Virus record (IMG/VR): IMGVR_UViG_3300009414_000001
Location: 25,821 to 89,820 of that record
Length of the DNA: 64,000 nt
Strand: one strand, 5' to 3'
Source of the DNA: a virus
Made by a program: the position numbers and the translations under genes. Under the pieces are notes generated by a model. That model made no database searches. It was given only the letters and a program-made list of their open reading frames with translations, and was not told the DNA's origin. This document shows positions 23,731 to 33,400 of this stretch, in pieces (the stretch's first letter is position 1; each line of letters opens with the position of its first letter).

Positions 23731-23937
23731 TTACCCTGTAATTTTGAGGTTATATTTTTTCTCAAAAGCTTTAATCAAACCCTCTTCATGGGTTTTACGT
23801 TGAAAAGAGTAATCAACACAATCAGTACACTTAATTCTACTAAAACCTTGCTCCCTGCTTGATTCGATAGATAAAGCCATGAAGTCAGCGCCACAATCAG
23901 GGCAAGGAATGTCGGATAATTGTTCATACTTGAGCAT
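23731..23937 (-). CDS. zinc-ribbon protein, 68 aa
   Basis: CPDC (residues 12-15) and CTDC (36-39) pairs form a zinc ribbon, with a basic helix after them. Such proteins often bind nucleic acid or proteins; role unknown. The start has AAGGAAG upstream, and the gene ends three bases before the HAD gene. Confidence 0.7.
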   Translation of the reverse strand: MLKYEQLSDIPCPDCGADFMALSIESSREQGFSRIKCTDCVDYSFQRKTHEEGLIKAFEKKYNLKITG

Positions 23938-23955
23938 GGAACGGCTTCCTTTTTT

Positions 23956-24078
23956 TTAAAAATCAACACTCACATGAGTAAAGAACCAGTACAGCAGCTC
24001 GCACGCTTTCCATACACCAAGCGATAAAAGAATGATAACTATCCATATCGCTTTAGGTGAAATATCAAAATTAACCAC
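23956..24078 (-). CDS. 40-aa single-helix membrane protein
   Basis: The frame begins with GTG and reads VNFDISPKAIWIVIILLSLG, giving one membrane helix. The GTG directly follows the stop of the 88-aa gene (TAAGTG), with AAGGATATT upstream. The coupling supports it as a gene. Confidence 0.5.
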   Translation of the reverse strand: MVNFDISPKAIWIVIILLSLGVWKACELLYWFFTHVSVDF

Positions 24079-24345
24079 TTAAATATCCTTACTGATCAAC
24101 TGACCGTCTAGCTGAGCATTGGCCTTCAATGAAGCTAGGCGCTCTTTTGCGTCATTTACTGATGTAGCCCAAAGCGTGAAACTCATTTTTCGCTGTCTCT
24201 CGTCTTTGTAGCTGTAGGTGTATTCAAACCAAGTGATGTTATCGTCATCGATAAAGGTACACTGTGGATCGGGTGCGTTTTTCTTTGCTGAAAAATCACT
24301 AATGCTAGTTACGTTATTTTTACTCATTTTGGCTTTATTGCTCAT
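24079..24345 (-). CDS. hypothetical protein, 88 aa
   Basis: A soluble protein with a beta-rich middle (ITWFEYTYSYKDERQRKMSF) and a helical end with DAKERLASLKANA. It overlaps the membrane gene before it by 11 bases. No family recognised. Confidence 0.6.
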   Translation of the reverse strand: MSNKAKMSKNNVTSISDFSAKKNAPDPQCTFIDDDNITWFEYTYSYKDERQRKMSFTLWATSVNDAKERLASLKANAQLDGQLISKDI

Positions 24346-24538
24346 TTATCATATTTGGGGTTTCCATTTGGCTGTTTTGAATGGCTATCGTGATAATAGA
24401 ACCCCAACCAAGTAGAGCAATTGTAAATGTAGCGAGCAGGAATTTTTTTGCATTTGCGTTAAGTGTTGACCAGTTAACAAAGTCCAATACAACGGATGTC
24501 GTGAGGAAGAAGTTGAGCACACCAAAAAATAAAAACAT
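24335..24538 (-). CDS. small membrane protein, 67 aa
   Basis: Two hydrophobic helices (about 1-22 and 33-54). AAAGGAT lies before the start at 24538. It follows the TrfA-type gene by 14 bases and is coupled to the 88-aa gene, so these genes share a transcript. Confidence 0.6.
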   Translation of the reverse strand: MFLFFGVLNFFLTTSVVLDFVNWSTLNANAKKFLLATFTIALLGWGSIITIAIQNSQMETPNMINEQ

Positions 24539-24552
24539 AACAATCCTTTTAA

Positions 24553-25386
24553 TTAGTAATTTTCAGAGCGAAGCATCATTGCTAATCGCCCAGTAACCTT
24601 ATTCATACAAACCTCATAGCTGATGTTTGCATCATTAATGCAGTCGATAGCCTTTTGAAGCTCTTGGGCTTTAAAGTCTTTTACCTTTTTACGTGTAGAG
24701 CCTGAGAGTTCGTGCAGCTGCTTGGCGTTAGGGGTAAATCGACCGTCATATTTATTACTGGCAATAAAGGCGTGAATGAATTTAGCTAATGAATTGCCGC
24801 TTAAGGCTTTTCTTTCATAGCTATCTATTCTCGCAAAGCCACCACCACCAAATAACTCATTTAAGCCGTGAGGCAGCACAATCGACCAATCTCTTGATAC
24901 TCGTCTTGTGCCTTTTCCGTCTTCGTCGGTGATGTAAATACTGTATTCAGAAATGAGGTTGAAGCTAAACTGGCGGTTAGTTGTTTCGTTATTACCGATG
25001 TAGCGAATAACATTGCCACTCACTGCGGTATTACGAAGATGGTCTAAGCAATCAATTATCTTTTTTCGGTATCTAGTCTGTAAAGGCCAACCAAGTGAGT
25101 GCAATAATTCAGAACGAGTAAATGAAATAACTTCGCCAGTGTTAACTTTTTTACTTAAATGCAGCAGCTCTAAATAGACATCCAAATCATCTTGATTTAA
25201 GCCAAAGCCATGGTAATTAACTGTGGTTACACCTTGCTTATTGCTATCAGAGAATATCGTTGACGGCTTGATGCAGCCCTCTCTTTTTCTATTGCCACGA
25301 ACTGCAAATAATCCACATTTTATAAATTCTCTTGGTATGGCTCTTTCACCATTTTTCCAGAAAACAATATTAGGTTGCGCTGACAT
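24553..25386 (-). CDS. trfA: TrfA-type plasmid replication initiator
   Basis: The 277-aa protein matches the order of motifs in RK2 TrfA: REFIKCGLFAVRGNRKREG near the start, then a GLNQDDLDVYLELLHLSKK segment, TGEVISFTRSELLHSLGW, RYRKKIIDCLDHLRNTAV, and a second winged helix with RRVSRDWSIVLPHGLNELF and SGNSLAKFIHAFIASN. TrfA proteins bind iterons and recruit DnaA/DnaB. A second, unrelated initiator is encoded at 18.8 kb, so this element carries two. The start is put at 25386, since the 37 upstream residues look non-native. Flanking inverted CCTAACAAAT sites may control it. Confidence 0.78.
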   Translation of the reverse strand: MSAQPNIVFWKNGERAIPREFIKCGLFAVRGNRKREGCIKPSTIFSDSNKQGVTTVNYHGFGLNQDDLDVYLELLHLSKKVNTGEVISFTRSELLHSLGWPLQTRYRKKIIDCLDHLRNTAVSGNVIRYIGNNETTNRQFSFNLISEYSIYITDEDGKGTRRVSRDWSIVLPHGLNELFGGGGFARIDSYERKALSGNSLAKFIHAFIASNKYDGRFTPNAKQLHELSGSTRKKVKDFKAQELQKAIDCINDANISYEVCMNKVTGRLAMMLRSENY

Positions 25387-25433
25387 ATACCGCTCATTTT
25401 TTTTATTTTGATATCTATTTATAACACAGGATA

Positions 25434-25480
25434 CCCTAACAAATAAAATATTTTTATTAATTTGCTTTATTTTGTTAGGA
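25434..25480. promoter_or_regulatory. inverted pair of CCTAACAAATAAA motifs in a divergent gap
   Basis: CCCTAACAAATAAA (25434-25447) and TTTATTTTGTTAGGA (25466-25480) face each other between the leftward TrfA gene and the rightward csrA operon. Between them is an A/T-rich stretch. This is the only place where two copies of the dispersed motif are paired. Confidence 0.6.
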
Positions 25481-25547
25481 TGTTGTGAGATTATCAAAAT
25501 CGCAAAAAGGCACGAATGCCGATTAATAGCTATAGAAGGGCTTACTC

Positions 25548-25742
25548 ATGACTACAAAGCAAATACCACTAAATACCGTAATAACCTTTAAGAATCTTTC
25601 TGAAATTAAAGAGGAGTACGGTAGTGATGCCGTAGCTGAGTTTTATGCAGATAAGAAAAAAATGTTAGTACAGCAAGGTATGGTTTCCAATGGTGGTTTT
25701 GCGGCGAGTCCGTTAACTACAAAAAAAGGAAATGCTCACTAA
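25548..25742 (+). CDS. hypothetical protein, 64 aa
   Basis: A short soluble protein (KNLSEIKEEYGSDAVAEFYA in the middle) of no known family. GAAGGG precedes the start. Its stop overlaps the csrA ATG (TAATG), so it is the lead gene of the csrA operon. Confidence 0.6.
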   Translation: MTTKQIPLNTVITFKNLSEIKEEYGSDAVAEFYADKKKMLVQQGMVSNGGFAASPLTTKKGNAH

Positions 25743-25945
25743 TGCTCGTACTAAGCAGAAAAATAGGCAATGCCGACCAGTCAAAAATTACCGTCTTCAC
25801 GCCAACAGGTGACAAAATTGTTTTTTGCGCCTTAAGCATGAAAGGAAATTCCGTACAGGTGGGCATTGAAGCCCCTAAACCTTATACGGTAATACGAAAT
25901 GAATTGCTTGACAAAAATGGAGATCCTAAAAGACCTCTCAGATAA
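25742..25945 (+). CDS. csrA: CsrA-family RNA-binding regulator
   Basis: The 67-aa protein begins MLVLSRKIG and keeps the key RNA-binding residues Leu4, Ser5, Arg6 and Lys7, the VGIEAPK motif (40-46), and an Arg (52) at the place of E. coli Arg44. CsrA dimers bind GGA-containing mRNA leaders and usually block translation. The middle strand is divergent (KIVFCALSMKGNSVQ), so specificity may differ from the chromosomal protein. It may steer host mRNAs or those of the element, whose cassette genes all have an AGGA-centred conserved leader. It is coupled to the genes on either side. Confidence 0.85.
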   Translation: MLVLSRKIGNADQSKITVFTPTGDKIVFCALSMKGNSVQVGIEAPKPYTVIRNELLDKNGDPKRPLR

Positions 25946-26456
25946 AACGGGCGTCAATGGTGGCATCAGCGTGAACAAATCGGGTTCGCGCTATCTCACT
26001 TATTATGTGAATACCACTGATAAATCAATCAGCGACAAACCCTCTAAAGGTTTCTGTGTTGGCGTTGAAATCAAAGTAACCGAAGAAAGAGCACAGCATG
26101 CATTAAAATCAGCATACGCTTATCGGGAAGTTTACGAAACAGCAAGAAAAAACAACACAAAATTTGACAGTAATATATTTAAAGACTGGCGAAAGCGTTT
26201 TGTTTATGCGCCAGAGCTAGACGGAAAGATAACGCCTTTCGGTGAAAAAATAACAGTAGTGAAGGCTTACCCTTTAACGCTTTTGATCACAGGGAGTACG
26301 TCTATTTCTGAGTCACTGGGTAACTGCTTGGCTGACTCATTAAGAGGCTCGAAAATAAAATGCACAGCCCCTCACAAAAACAAGGGGGCTAAGGCGATGA
26401 CATTAGGCGACAAACCCTTAACCTTTTATATCGGTGACGGTTGCGAGGTTGCGTAG
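25917..26456 (+). CDS. hypothetical protein, ~179 aa
   Basis: Unrecognised mixed alpha/beta protein (KPSKGFCVGVEIKVTEERAQ; RKRFVYAPELDGKITPFGEK). It overlaps the end of csrA by 29 bases. The start is uncertain: ATG at 25917 lacks a Shine-Dalgarno, and a GTG at 25971 has GGTGG upstream. It ends exactly where the next gene begins. Confidence 0.55.
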   Translation: MEILKDLSDKTGVNGGISVNKSGSRYLTYYVNTTDKSISDKPSKGFCVGVEIKVTEERAQHALKSAYAYREVYETARKNNTKFDSNIFKDWRKRFVYAPELDGKITPFGEKITVVKAYPLTLLITGSTSISESLGNCLADSLRGSKIKCTAPHKNKGAKAMTLGDKPLTFYIGDGCEVA

Positions 26457-26792
26457 ATGTCGAAAAAGCCCCTTAGCAAGCAAGCAAAAACACGAAACGC
26501 TGTTATCAAGTATTTGATTAGTCATGGCGAGTATAAAACGCCAAAGGAAATCGAAAAGGCCATAGGGATTAGTAGAGAAAAAATAACACGCTCTATTTCC
26601 GATATCAGGCAATGCGAAGATTATATAACGCTTAGCCTGATCAAGCCTTTTCGAGTTCGACTAAAAAGCGTAGCTAAGCAGGATGAATTGTGGCGAACCG
26701 CTCTAAATATTAGAGCGCCAGCGAAGGCAGGAAAAACTAAAAATGAATCATGTACAAAAAACACCTCTAAAGTACGTAGGCGGAAAAGCTAG
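26457..26792 (+). CDS. HTH protein, 111 aa
   Basis: A winged-helix-like segment lies at residues ~12-50 (AVIKYLISHGEYKTPKEIEK, then AIGISREKITRSISDI). The C-terminus is Lys/Arg-rich. It starts at the base after the previous stop and overlaps the Dam gene by 50 bases. A DNA-binding role is likely; its target is unknown. Confidence 0.65.
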   Translation: MSKKPLSKQAKTRNAVIKYLISHGEYKTPKEIEKAIGISREKITRSISDIRQCEDYITLSLIKPFRVRLKSVAKQDELWRTALNIRAPAKAGKTKNESCTKNTSKVRRRKS

Positions 26793-27570
26793 GCTCTACG
26801 ATAAAATAAAGCCTTATTTTCTGAGTTCTAAAAAACAAGCCATTGCAGAGCCGTTTGCTGGCGCTGCTGCAACCTTCTTTTTATTATCAAAAGAAGGTTT
26901 ACTGACTGAGCCATCATTGCTTAACGACTTAAGCTCTCCTTTAATTGATTTTTACGAAGAGCTAAAAACCAACCCTCTTGAGCTTAGTAGTGCCTTAACA
27001 CAATTCTCTGACTACCATAGTGAGCGCTTCTACTATCACGTTAGGGAATGGGATAGATATGATCAATGCACAAGCCAGCAGCTAGCCGCTCGTTATTATT
27101 ACATCAATAGAATTGGCTACAATGGATTGTACAGAGTCAACGGCGACAACCAATGTAATACACCATGGGGGCAGCGAAAGTCTTTTAATGTAAATCAGCA
27201 AAATTTAAACTGGGCTTCTAAGACACTACAGGGTGCTGTACTAGATAGCGCGCAGTATGATAGCTTGCCGATTACTAACGATAAATTCTACCTTATCGAT
27301 CCGCCTTATTATGACACTTTTGACGGCTATACAAACACAAGGGCAGACAAAGCCTTCTATGAACGGTTAAAAGCCTTTATTGACGCACTCAACGCCATCG
27401 GCGCGCCTTTTTTACTAACAAACTCAAACAATACCTTCATTCAAGAGTTGTTTTCAGAATACAGGCAGCAAGTCGTTAATATCACTTATAGTGTTTCTGG
27501 CAAAGTGTCAGGTCGAAAACCTACTACTGAATTATTCATTTCAAACATTGAGATCAACCATGACAACTAA
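26743..27570 (+). CDS. dam: DNA adenine methyltransferase (D12 class)
   Basis: The 275-aa enzyme has the AdoMet motif PLKYVGGKARL (~8-18), AEPFAGAAATFFLL (~37-50), YYINRIGYNGLYRVN (~124-138) and the catalytic DPPYYD (~186-191). This is the Dam/DpnM class of adenine N6 methylases; GATC is the usual target but specificity is not provable here. It may protect element DNA from restriction or mark it for replication control. It is in the csrA operon and overlaps genes on both sides. Confidence 0.9.
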   Translation: MNHVQKTPLKYVGGKARLYDKIKPYFLSSKKQAIAEPFAGAAATFFLLSKEGLLTEPSLLNDLSSPLIDFYEELKTNPLELSSALTQFSDYHSERFYYHVREWDRYDQCTSQQLAARYYYINRIGYNGLYRVNGDNQCNTPWGQRKSFNVNQQNLNWASKTLQGAVLDSAQYDSLPITNDKFYLIDPPYYDTFDGYTNTRADKAFYERLKAFIDALNAIGAPFLLTNSNNTFIQELFSEYRQQVVNITYSVSGKVSGRKPTTELFISNIEINHDN

Positions 27571-27793
27571 AAAAAAGAAAAGTAACAAAGAAATAAACGA
27601 CAGCAAAGGTTACATTTTTAGTGTCGAGGGCGGAAAAAGAAAATGCGCAAGAGAGTCAGGTGAGGAAAGAAAAAAGAGCAGACCTAACGAGGAAACTATT
27701 AAAGCAAGGGAGCGCAGAGAGAAGCTTGATAGCATTGCGAGGAAAAAGGAACTCTTGTCGCTTGAGCAAGAGTTCGACTATCTTGATTATTAA
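27560..27793 (+). CDS. Lys/Glu-rich small protein, 77 aa
   Basis: A highly charged, probably disordered or coiled-coil protein (MTTKKKKSNKEIND...; KARERREKLDSIARKKELLS). It starts at 27560 within the end of the dam gene. It ends facing the head-protease gene, overlapping it by four bases, with no terminator between them. Confidence 0.6.
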   Translation: MTTKKKKSNKEINDSKGYIFSVEGGKRKCARESGEERKKSRPNEETIKARERREKLDSIARKKELLSLEQEFDYLDY

Positions 27794-28764
27794 GCTTTGT
27801 TATTAAAGTTAGGCTCTTCCTCGTAACTTTCAAAGCTTTTACCTTCATTAGCTGTAGCGGTGTCCTGTGAAGCCGTTACATTGTTAGCGCTGGCTAACAT
27901 CAACTTATCTTGCTCTGACATATTGCCAACACTCGCCAAAATCATTGTTAATGCTTCGTTTGGCTCACCAGTGCTTTGCAATGCAAGCGCCTTTGTTTCC
28001 TCAGTCACAAAAACAGGTAACCTTTCAATACATGCCAGCATAAGCGCTTGGCTGTCAGCGCGGGCTTTTTCAGACGCTTGCTCGATGTCAGAAATCTTCT
28101 GATCTTCTTTGTTATCGTTAGCTAAGTGCATTAATTCAAGCTCTTCGACAACGCTGTTGTGCTCAACACGACTTACAGAGTCATCAGCATCCAAGGCTTC
28201 ATACTTTTCGTTAGCTTCTGACTCACTTAAGCCGCTTTTGACTAAAGATGCGATGATATCTTCTCTTGATGGCGCAGTACTCGCCAGCATCATATTTTCA
28301 GTGCTGATATAGTTAGGGCGCTTAACATAATCAATACCAGCAAAATCAGTCATAATGCGATGACCGTTTGCTGAGTTCGTCGCCCAAGACCAGCCACCTA
28401 CATTAGAGTCAATCATTACAGACATTGCCTTGCCGCCATCGGTATCATAGATTTCTTGAGTAAAATCCACAGTCCCATCGTCAGAAACAGACAGGTGAGT
28501 CGTGCGACAATCTGGTACAACATTAACCTTAGTGCCTTCAATGAACTCAACGTCACTAGGGCGCAATTTACCCGTTTTAGCACGCACTTCATGACCAAAA
28601 TAGCCATAATGCTCGCCAAGCTCAAAGCCCTGCTTTACAAGCGGTGCATCAAGTGTTTTTCTTATACTGGCAATAGCAGGCATAAAATTTTGACTGTCAA
28701 TTCTGCCGCTATTGAATAAATTAAATTTATCGCTAACCGTTCTTAATACGCTAGGTTTTTTCAT
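27790..28764 (-). CDS. probable head-maturation protease with scaffold domain
   Basis: The 324-aa protein directly follows the portal gene, overlapping it TAATG. It has a compact first ~170 residues (YGYFGHEVRAK; VPDCRTTHLSVSDDGT; VGGWSWATN) and a long helical, acidic second half with Gln/Glu/Ala. That two-part layout fits a phage prohead protease fused to scaffold, and the GGxSWA-type motif recalls such proteins from memory. I cannot identify the catalytic triad with certainty. No capsid gene follows; instead the forward dam operon converges here. Confidence 0.55.
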   Translation of the reverse strand: MKKPSVLRTVSDKFNLFNSGRIDSQNFMPAIASIRKTLDAPLVKQGFELGEHYGYFGHEVRAKTGKLRPSDVEFIEGTKVNVVPDCRTTHLSVSDDGTVDFTQEIYDTDGGKAMSVMIDSNVGGWSWATNSANGHRIMTDFAGIDYVKRPNYISTENMMLASTAPSREDIIASLVKSGLSESEANEKYEALDADDSVSRVEHNSVVEELELMHLANDNKEDQKISDIEQASEKARADSQALMLACIERLPVFVTEETKALALQSTGEPNEALTMILASVGNMSEQDKLMLASANNVTASQDTATANEGKSFESYEEEPNFNNKA

Positions 28765-30395
28765 TAGTTACTTTCCTCTATTTCATTAATTACATCGAGC
28801 ATTAAGCTCTTAACGTACTCTGCATCGCCTTTTCGATTACCTATACCAGCACTCGCCAGCATTTGATCATCATTTGAGACAGTTTTTGAAATGTCTTCCA
28901 ACATCACATTGACTTTATCTTCGTCAACATTGAGGTGATCAGTAAACACCCAGTTTTTAACAGAGTTTGGTAGTTGTGCATCACCCATCATCGCCAACAA
29001 GTTAACCACTTGCAGAGCGAAATCAGCGTTAGCCGTGCGACTAGCTGCTTCTTTAAGCTCTATAGCAGTATTCATTGAGTTGAACATCAAGCGATAAGGC
29101 TTATCAGAGTTAGTGATTATTTTTCCGTGCTTGTAGTAAATATGCGTTTTAATGATGTCTTCATAGCCGCTTGATATGCCATTACGAAGCCAATTTGCTT
29201 TCGTTAATGCTTGGATAGATGTTTGTAAAAATCCGCCCTCGCCTAACCCACCAGCCATCAAATCGCCAAAACCTAATAATGACAAATCAAGCGATAAGCT
29301 TGATGCCAAGCGCTTTGCATTGAACATAATGTCTTCAATGTCTTTTATGTTTGGATTGCCTGTTGTCGTATCTATATCCCACGCGCCTTTTTTGGGGATC
29401 ACAGTATTTATGTATGACTGAAAATAAGCGCTACTTGCTGCTGTTGAATTACGTAACTTAGTATCATTTTTAAGCTGGCGTTGAATGAATTGAATGTATT
29501 CAGCGCCCGACAGCTGATCTAGCCCGTTAGTATCAATGCCTATTAATCGCTCCTGCCTTGCCGTATTACGGCGCGCAGCTTGCAGGGCTAATAAACCCTC
29601 GCCTAGTGCAATATAGGGATCGTGGCAAGTAGCCAGTAAGCTAGTGCCATAGTTTTGTGTTTCTATAGGCTTTCTGTCTCTAGGTAGCGTATTAAGAGAA
29701 AACTTACCATTCGAATCAGCATGCAGAGGGCGTTGAGCTGGATTAGGCTCCCAGTGTGGCGTCTTGAAGCAGGCTACTTGCCATGGTTCCACCAGTTGAA
29801 TTAAATTCCCTTTCTTGGGGTTTCCTAGATGTTCAGAAGTATAACCAGCGACTTCACCACCACGAACATAGCGCTTAAACGTGTGAGGTAACGTGTGATA
29901 GTCATGCTCAAGAGATATAAGCCCCTTAGCCCCCCAATGAGGCTTTGCATAATTACAACCGTAAACAGCCATTATATTTGCTATTTCGATGGTTTTCTCA
30001 TTAAAGATATCTTGTAAATCTTCTCGCAATTCTTTTGCGAAGTCTTTATCTTTATCTGTCGTTGATTCAATTGTTAGTATCTCGCCTGTTACTGGCTTTT
30101 GACTAAATGCGTGAGAAACATGGATACCTAATCCTGAGCTAATGGTCGAATCGCATGCCATTGCTTCATATATACCATAGCGAGATCGACGGTCTATGGG
30201 GGCTGTATTAATTGGTGTAACATCAGCCTCGCCAGCCTCGCCACTGCCAGCAGAGTTACCGACAAGATGAGAGCCGCTCGTTGCACCAGCTTCCATTTCA
30301 TAGGTGGCACTAGGATCATTAGCATCGCTAGCTTTAAAGCCTTTCCATAATTCGGTGATTCTGGCTTTTACGCCTCTTTTCTCTGTCATTGCCAC
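28764..30395 (-). CDS. phage portal protein
   Basis: The 543-aa protein has features of portal proteins: an early DSTISSGLGIHV region, a helical stem segment with EAMACD and LREDLQDIFNE, AVYGCNYAKPHW, LVEPWQVACF, and RTANADFALQVVNLL near the end. It would form the dodecameric ring through which DNA enters and leaves the capsid. It is far from terL (10.3 kb), whereas these genes usually sit together, so the packaging genes of this element are split. It is divergent from the methylase-helicase gene. Confidence 0.78.
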   Translation of the reverse strand: MAMTEKRGVKARITELWKGFKASDANDPSATYEMEAGATSGSHLVGNSAGSGEAGEADVTPINTAPIDRRSRYGIYEAMACDSTISSGLGIHVSHAFSQKPVTGEILTIESTTDKDKDFAKELREDLQDIFNEKTIEIANIMAVYGCNYAKPHWGAKGLISLEHDYHTLPHTFKRYVRGGEVAGYTSEHLGNPKKGNLIQLVEPWQVACFKTPHWEPNPAQRPLHADSNGKFSLNTLPRDRKPIETQNYGTSLLATCHDPYIALGEGLLALQAARRNTARQERLIGIDTNGLDQLSGAEYIQFIQRQLKNDTKLRNSTAASSAYFQSYINTVIPKKGAWDIDTTTGNPNIKDIEDIMFNAKRLASSLSLDLSLLGFGDLMAGGLGEGGFLQTSIQALTKANWLRNGISSGYEDIIKTHIYYKHGKIITNSDKPYRLMFNSMNTAIELKEAASRTANADFALQVVNLLAMMGDAQLPNSVKNWVFTDHLNVDEDKVNVMLEDISKTVSNDDQMLASAGIGNRKGDAEYVKSLMLDVINEIEESN

Positions 30396-30430
30396 TCACT
30401 CATATAAATTAATTTTAGGGCGTTTCATTA

Positions 30431-30440
30431 ATTTGTTAGC
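30431..30440. promoter_or_regulatory. dispersed motif in the portal/helicase divergent gap
   Basis: ATTTGTTAGC, one base off the common TTTGTTAGG motif, lies between the start codons of two divergent genes (30395 and 30484). It could act on either. Confidence 0.4.
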
Positions 30441-30483
30441 ATATCATGGCAATAATTTATCCTAAAATTTTAAAAGGCATAAT

Positions 30484-33400
30484 ATGAGTGACAATATCCC
30501 CAGCGATAAACTCTCTAATAATGAAGCTGTAGCAAAAGTAAAGGAATCTACTAGCGCCAGCGAAGTTTTTGAGGTGTTTGAGCAATACTACCAAATAGGC
30601 GAGCACGCTAAATCAACGAAAGGTTTTGGCGTAGAAAAGATAAAAGGCGTAGCTATCGCCACTAGTCGAAAAGCAGCTAACCAAGCTGCCATGGATATAG
30701 TGGAAAAGTATCGCAAAGGTGAAACATTAACAAGTGACGATTTAGATGCACTCAAGGGTTATACAGGCTTGGGTGGTATTGGTGCAACCATCAGTGAATA
30801 CTATACGCCTGAGTATGTCGCAGAAGGCACATGGGATGCGCTTAAAGCTAACGGCTTTGAAAACGGCAATGTTTGCGAACCTAGCTGCGGCGCTGGCGTA
30901 TTTAACGGCACTAAACCTGATGGCGTTGTTATTACTGGCTCTGAAATTGATAGTACTTCAAGCACGATAAACACTATCCTACACCCCGAAGATGAAATAA
31001 CTAACCAATCATTTGAAGAGCTGGCGATGTCAGTGCCAGACGGTCATTTTGATTCGTTTATTGGCAATGTTCCTTTTGGCGATCAGCGTGGTAAATATGC
31101 CCAGCTCGATCCGCAGTATTCAAAAGTTAAACATATGGAGCAGTATTTCGTTACTCGCGCCATCGACAAAACAAAAGCAGGCGGCTTGATTGCGCTTGTT
31201 GTTCCGACACAAATCATTGATAGAAAAACATTCAGCAAGTTTCGAGAAGAGATCAGTTTAAAAGCTGAATTCTTAGGCGCGCATCGTATGCCTAGCGGTG
31301 TTTTTTCAAATAACGGCACCGATGTAGTAACTGATGTTCTTCTTATGCAGAAACATAGTGAAGACCTTTTCTTCAAAATTGCAGACCTTGAAAAAAGCAC
31401 ACTGAAAAGTGCAAATGTATTATTTGATAGCTTCATATCTGGTAAATGGTTCGAAAAAGAAGGTAAACGCTTTGTGATGGGCGAAACATCAAGAAGTGAC
31501 TTTCAAAATCGATTACAAGTCGCTCGCGGTGAATTAACCAATGATGCCATTAAAAATAAATTAGCGCACAAATTTGATAGTCGCATTGATTTTGAATTGA
31601 TTGAAGCAACAGCCCCTACTGTGATTGTTAATTATAACAAGGGTGATACTCGCCTGATCAATGGTGGATGGTTTGAATTTGATGGCGAACAATGGGAGCC
31701 AAGCGGATTCACTATCCCAAATAGCGGCAAGATTGACAAGGCCATCTTTGGCACCGAATCATATCAAGAGTTAAGCGCTAGCTTAGAAACAGCTGAGCAA
31801 GCACTCGCATTAAAACTTAACTCAGAAAATATCAAAAACGTTGCCAAGCTCACACCTAGAGCATTATCACCCATCACTAAGCATGCACTCGATACAATGC
31901 AAAAAGCCGATAAATCAAACCATGACTTGATTTATCGCGGCACATTAATCGGGCAAATGATTAACGAATACATGGAAGCCCCAAGCGAAGATCAGCGCCT
32001 AAAAATTATTGCCATGATCAAAGATGAGCAATTTAAGACAGGCATAGCCAAAAACAACAAAGCGATTGCTGGCCTATCACGCAGTTTAGACCGCTTTATC
32101 AATGCAACTGATAGCGATGGCAACCTATCTGATTTAATGAGCGGAAAAGCACAAGGCGTAGCAGCACAATACGACTTTAGCGACCCTGTTGATGTCGTTA
32201 ATTACCTTTTCTTAGATAAAGACTTAATGCCCGTTAACTTGACTGAATTTAACGACTTATATACGGGCGATGATTTAACTATTGAGCAGCTGGCGAAGTT
32301 TCCTGAAATAGCTTTCTCAGCAAGTGGTGATTCTCTTTACCCGTTTGACCGTTATTGCTCTGGTGATATTAAACAAAAGCTTAATGATTTATCTTCGGCA
32401 ATCATGCGCGAGCAAGACCCTGCTGTTAAAGCGAAGTTTATCGCACAGCAAGAGCGCATCAACGAACGAAGAAAGAAAACGTCGATTGATGACATCAAGT
32501 TCGAGTTAAACGCAAAATGGATGCAAAGCAACTACGTTACTGAATTCTTGGCCTCGCGTGATATTGATATGCGACTCAATGAACAAACAGGGCGATTTGT
32601 TACTTACAGTGAAAGCAATACCTTTGCTGGTCAGTTAGAGCAGTACTTGAATAACGAAGCTTTCAGTAAGCGAAAAGAAGATCGCGCCGACAACCTAGCT
32701 CGTATTCATACACTGCAAAGTGAATTTGATTTTTGGATAAGACAGCATGCTGATGCTGACTACATCACAAATCAATACAACATGACTTTTAACGCCAACC
32801 TACCTTTTGAGCATGGCGAGCACGATTTAGGGCTTGATCAGGTTTCAGGCAAAGTTAAAAACATGCCATTCCAAAACAAAGAGATCCGCAGAATGTCCGA
32901 AGACGGGCGCGGTATTTTAGCGTTCGGCACTGGCTTAGGTAAATCTCATACAGCTAATGGCCTTGTCGCTTTAGACTTGGAAAAAGGACGTTGTACAAAA
33001 GTTTGTTATGCGGTGCCTAAATCACTCATCACAAATTGGTATCACGAAACTAAGCATTTCTTTGGTGATAAACGGAGAATTTTATTTGTCGGGCTTGAAC
33101 CTGTTAAAAACAAAAAAGGCGTTATTCAGCAAGATAAGTGGCTTGATAAAGATGGCGAGCACAAGATTAATGACGTTACGGGCGAACTAGAATACCGCGA
33201 TCAGGTAAAAGAGCTTGGCAGCAAAGAAATATTAGCCCGTATGGCTACCATCCCTCATACAAATTACGACATCGTGGTGATGACCAAAGAGCAATTGGCT
33301 GCTATCCCTATGCGCCCTAGCTCCATGGAAAAGTATGTAGACAACATGGTCAACAAAGAGCTTATGAGTGGCGCTGATGCTATTCGAAAACTTGGTGGTC

